64,000 bases of DNA from assembly GCA_024114885.1 (NCBI GenBank), contig CP099422.1:930001-994000 (forward strand). The letters run 5' to 3'. This document shows positions 62,332 to 64,000 of the stretch, in pieces. Source of the stretch: Septoria linicola. Its lineage: Eukaryota > Ascomycota > Dothideomycetes > Mycosphaerellales > Mycosphaerellaceae. The stretch's first letter is position 1. Each line of letters begins with the position of its first letter. The translations under genes and the position numbers were made by a program. A model generated the notes under the pieces. That model saw nothing but the letters and a program-made list of their open reading frames with translations. It made no database searches and was not told where the DNA came from.

Positions 62332-63056
62332 CTACATGAATCCGAAGAGCCAACGATCAGTCTCCCACCACTTCTCCAGCGCCTCCTCGCAAGTGAACCA
62401 CGGCAACCCACAATGCTCTTGCGCAATGGCGGTGACTGCCACCACTGCTGCAGTGAAGTCGTCTAACTGCAGAAGTCACACGTTAGCGCAGCACGAAACG
62501 AAACTGAGAATGAGCCTTACCTTGTCATCGCTCTTCTCGATTGCATTGCAGCCTTGGTCTTCGTGGAATGCATAGCACCAACCCCTCAGACCATCCCAGT
62601 CTCCGCCTTCGATTACGTTGACAGTGAGGTTACAGACCGCATTGCCCCGCATAGCTGCTGTGCGTTTCGTGAAGGAGAGGAGTCGAGTGATCTCGCAGTC
62701 GAACACATCGATGGTGAAGTGGTTGGAGATATACCACATCGTTCGTGCTTCATTTCTCATCTGCCGACATGCCCGCAGTGCTCCAGGCTCTTGCATACGA
62801 GCATTGACATGAATGGGCCCGTGGAGAACGGGGGTTGGTCGTGCCTCGCTGCGCTTCCTGCCTTTGGGCGCTGTTTCGTAGCCGATCACCTCATCTGGAT
62901 CTTCTACCAAAGCTAGTGTGTACATTGAATTGCGTAGTTCTGCGAAGAGCTCGAAAGAGCCTCGACTCTATAGAAATCGAGAGTTAGTCTTGAGCGAAAG
63001 TCCAAATTATAGCAACAAATACTTACATTGGCCAGTGACAGATCAAACGATGACAT
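62332..63056 (-). CDS. Hypothetical protein, F-box-like/2EXR-related, three exons
   Basis: Exons 63056-63027, 62967-62521, 62466-62332 (203 residues). Donors GTAAGT and GTAAGG with acceptors TATAG and TGCAG give phase 0 throughout. It begins MSSFDLSLAN and continues FELFAELRNSMYTLAL, the F.LPaELRN.IY pattern of uncharacterised fungal proteins. ALRACRQMRNEARTMWY is the companion motif (cRQxxxEa). The final exon encodes WFTCEEALEKWWETDRWLFGFM. It belongs to the same broad group as the gene at 19447 but is not an obvious close copy of it. Function unknown. Confidence 0.7.
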
Positions 63057-63620
63057 AGCAGGAGTTGTGCGAGAACCAGCTCGTTCGATGCCATATTTAA
63101 CGTGGTGTAGGGGGGGGGGGGGGGGGGGGGGGGAAAGGTGTTGGAGAGTAAGAGCAAGTGGGCGATGGATATAAAAGCATCAGGTGCGAGCACTGCACGG
63201 ACCACTTTTGCAGACAATAGCTACTAATTGAGTCATCGAACAACGACAATGGGCTCAAGCGACAATAGAAAGAGGCCGATTGAGCACCGGTGAAGGCTCA
63301 GACGAGTGAAGGTATGCTTCAGAGTGGACTACATCAGCCGATAATCCTTATATGTCAAGGTAGACCTCGCCTCGTTTGCTATTCAGCTGGCATGTTTCTC
63401 TTGATTGATCCCGCTCTGACCAGTGGGTCAAAGAATTGCCAGGAGACGGGTCGAACAAGAGCGAAGGCAGACCACCGACAAGAAAATCTTGAGTTTCAAG
63501 CCATGGTCAGAGTAGGCCGATCTCCTGCGAGGCCGTAATCACTGCGCTGCCAGGTGCGGCGTCGCGAAGCATTCAGGACTACATCAATTTCTGAAGCACA
63601 AATTATGAAAGTCGCCTCCA
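63057..63620. other. Intergenic, upstream region containing the poly-G tract
   Basis: No gene recognised. Promoter of the minus-strand gene at 62332-63056; the homopolymer is listed separately. Confidence 0.45.
63110..63133. repeat. Homopolymer of 24 G
   Basis: An uninterrupted run of 24 guanines on the plus strand, 54 bp upstream of the start codon of the minus-strand gene. It could form G-quadruplexes and varies easily by replication slippage; exact length in an assembly is often unreliable. Confidence 0.95.
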
Positions 63621-64000
63621 TTATCTCGGACCACGGTGTACCGGCACATCGCCCTCTAACTCAGCAGTACCTGTCCTTGTAACATCCTTCTGCCTCTCTG
63701 CTCCCGCATGAGCATCAAGCTCCGCAACATTATCACCCTCGACTTCAGCTGGCAAGTTTCTGTCCTTGTGGACTTTCCTTTCTCCACTGGTCTCGAACAC
63801 TTCAACTGCACTGTCAATCTGATGGATTTTTCCGTCGTCTGCCAATTCGTTGTGCTCATTCGACGCTGCAACAGGTACATGCCTTTGTTTCTTTGCTTTC
63901 CTTCGTCTCCACATCGTCAAGGTGACGATGGCCAGAACGACCAGGACTCCAAGGGAAACGCCGACTCCGATGCCAGCTTTCGCGCCTGTCGACAGACCAG
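63621..64000 (-). CDS. Single-pass membrane protein, C-terminal part only (runs off the window)
   Basis: The frame is open from beyond 64000 to the stop at 63621. In the window it reads GLSTGAKAGIGVGVSLGV, then a hydrophobic span LVVLAIVTLTMW and a stop-transfer cluster RRRKAKK, followed by a hydrophilic cytosolic tail of about 90 residues rich in Glu, Asp and His. The STGAKAGIGVGV-TM-RRRK pattern is typical of fungal mid-type cell-surface proteins with a Ser/Thr-rich extracellular part, which would lie outside this window. Type I orientation and a wall-sensor or adhesin-like role are inferred. Confidence 0.65.
   Translation of the reverse strand, partial: GLSTGAKAGIGVGVSLGVLVVLAIVTLTMWRRRKAKKQRHVPVAASNEHNELADDGKIHQIDSAVEVFETSGERKVHKDRNLPAEVEGDNVAELDAHAGAERQKDVTRTGTAELEGDVPVHRGPR

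Noticed and set aside
1..64000. CRISPR arrays, rRNA or tRNA genes
   Set aside because: No regularly spaced identical repeats and no convincing tRNA or rRNA sequence were noticed by eye. A covariance-model scan would be needed to exclude tRNAs fully.

Overview
The window looks like chromosomal DNA of a filamentous ascomycete, most likely a dothideomycete (an inference from gene content and architecture, not a database match). Genes sit on both strands. Introns are mostly 41-80 bp with GTNNGT donors, CTRAC/CTAAT branch sites and YAG acceptors. The protein families are fungal: single-chain urease, Hrd3, Mrd1, a TEA factor, a fungal transcription-factor domain without its zinc cluster, and a GMC oxidoreductase. 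At the left edge is about 1.5 kb of AT-rich DNA with no CpA and almost no TpG, the mark of repeat-induced point mutation (RIP).

Layout. 1-1533: RIP-mutated repeat. 2-11 kb: a very large GHKL-ATPase (sacsin/Nov-like) protein and a repetitive LEA-like protein. 11.5-12.2 kb: a small membrane-protein gene followed by a partial copy of itself that lacks the intron. 12.6-16.1 kb: transcription-factor-domain protein, GNAT acetyltransferase, unknown protein. 16.4-19.0 kb: ERAD factor Hrd3. 19.4-21.4 kb: two convergent unknown genes and a short secreted remnant resembling the start of a pectate lyase. 22.7-25.4 kb: complete three-exon urease. 26.7-34 kb: HMG-box protein, small RGG-tailed protein, zinc-ribbon protein, LC8 dynein light chain in seven exons, and the five-RRM rRNA-processing factor Mrd1, divergent from LC8. 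34.9-37.3 kb: TEA/ATTS transcription factor. 37.3-39.3 kb: gene desert with minisatellites. 39.3-50 kb: Rax1-like RGS membrane protein, 2OG-Fe(II) oxygenase, Artemis/SNM1-type nuclease carrying an extra C-terminal RRM, unknown proteins, Lcp5/neuroguidin. 50.3-52.2 kb: secreted protein and an MFS transporter pseudogene with an internal deletion. 53.1-61.8 kb: 2-hydroxyacyl-CoA lyase (PTS1 AKL), acyl-CoA synthetase, SCPx-like thiolase relic (PTS1-like ARL), GMC oxidoreductase. 62.3-64 kb: unknown gene with a 24-G tract just upstream, and a partial single-pass membrane protein running off the window.

How the genes relate. Most of the window is ordinary housekeeping content in no functional order: ribosome biogenesis (Mrd1, Lcp5), ER quality control (Hrd3), DNA repair (Artemis-like), motor/adaptor (LC8), nitrogen use (urease). 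The exception is 53-62 kb, where three CoA-related enzymes, two with peroxisomal targeting tails, and a flavin oxidoreductase lie together. This looks like a small catabolic cluster; its substrate cannot be read from the sequence.

The observations most worth checking are the Artemis-RRM fusion, the paired intron-containing and intronless copies at 11.8/12.0 kb, the thiolase that kept a peroxisomal tail but lost its active-site residues, and the near-total CpA/TpG loss at the left edge. All exon joins were worked out by hand from splice signals and reading frame. No transcript or homology search was available.
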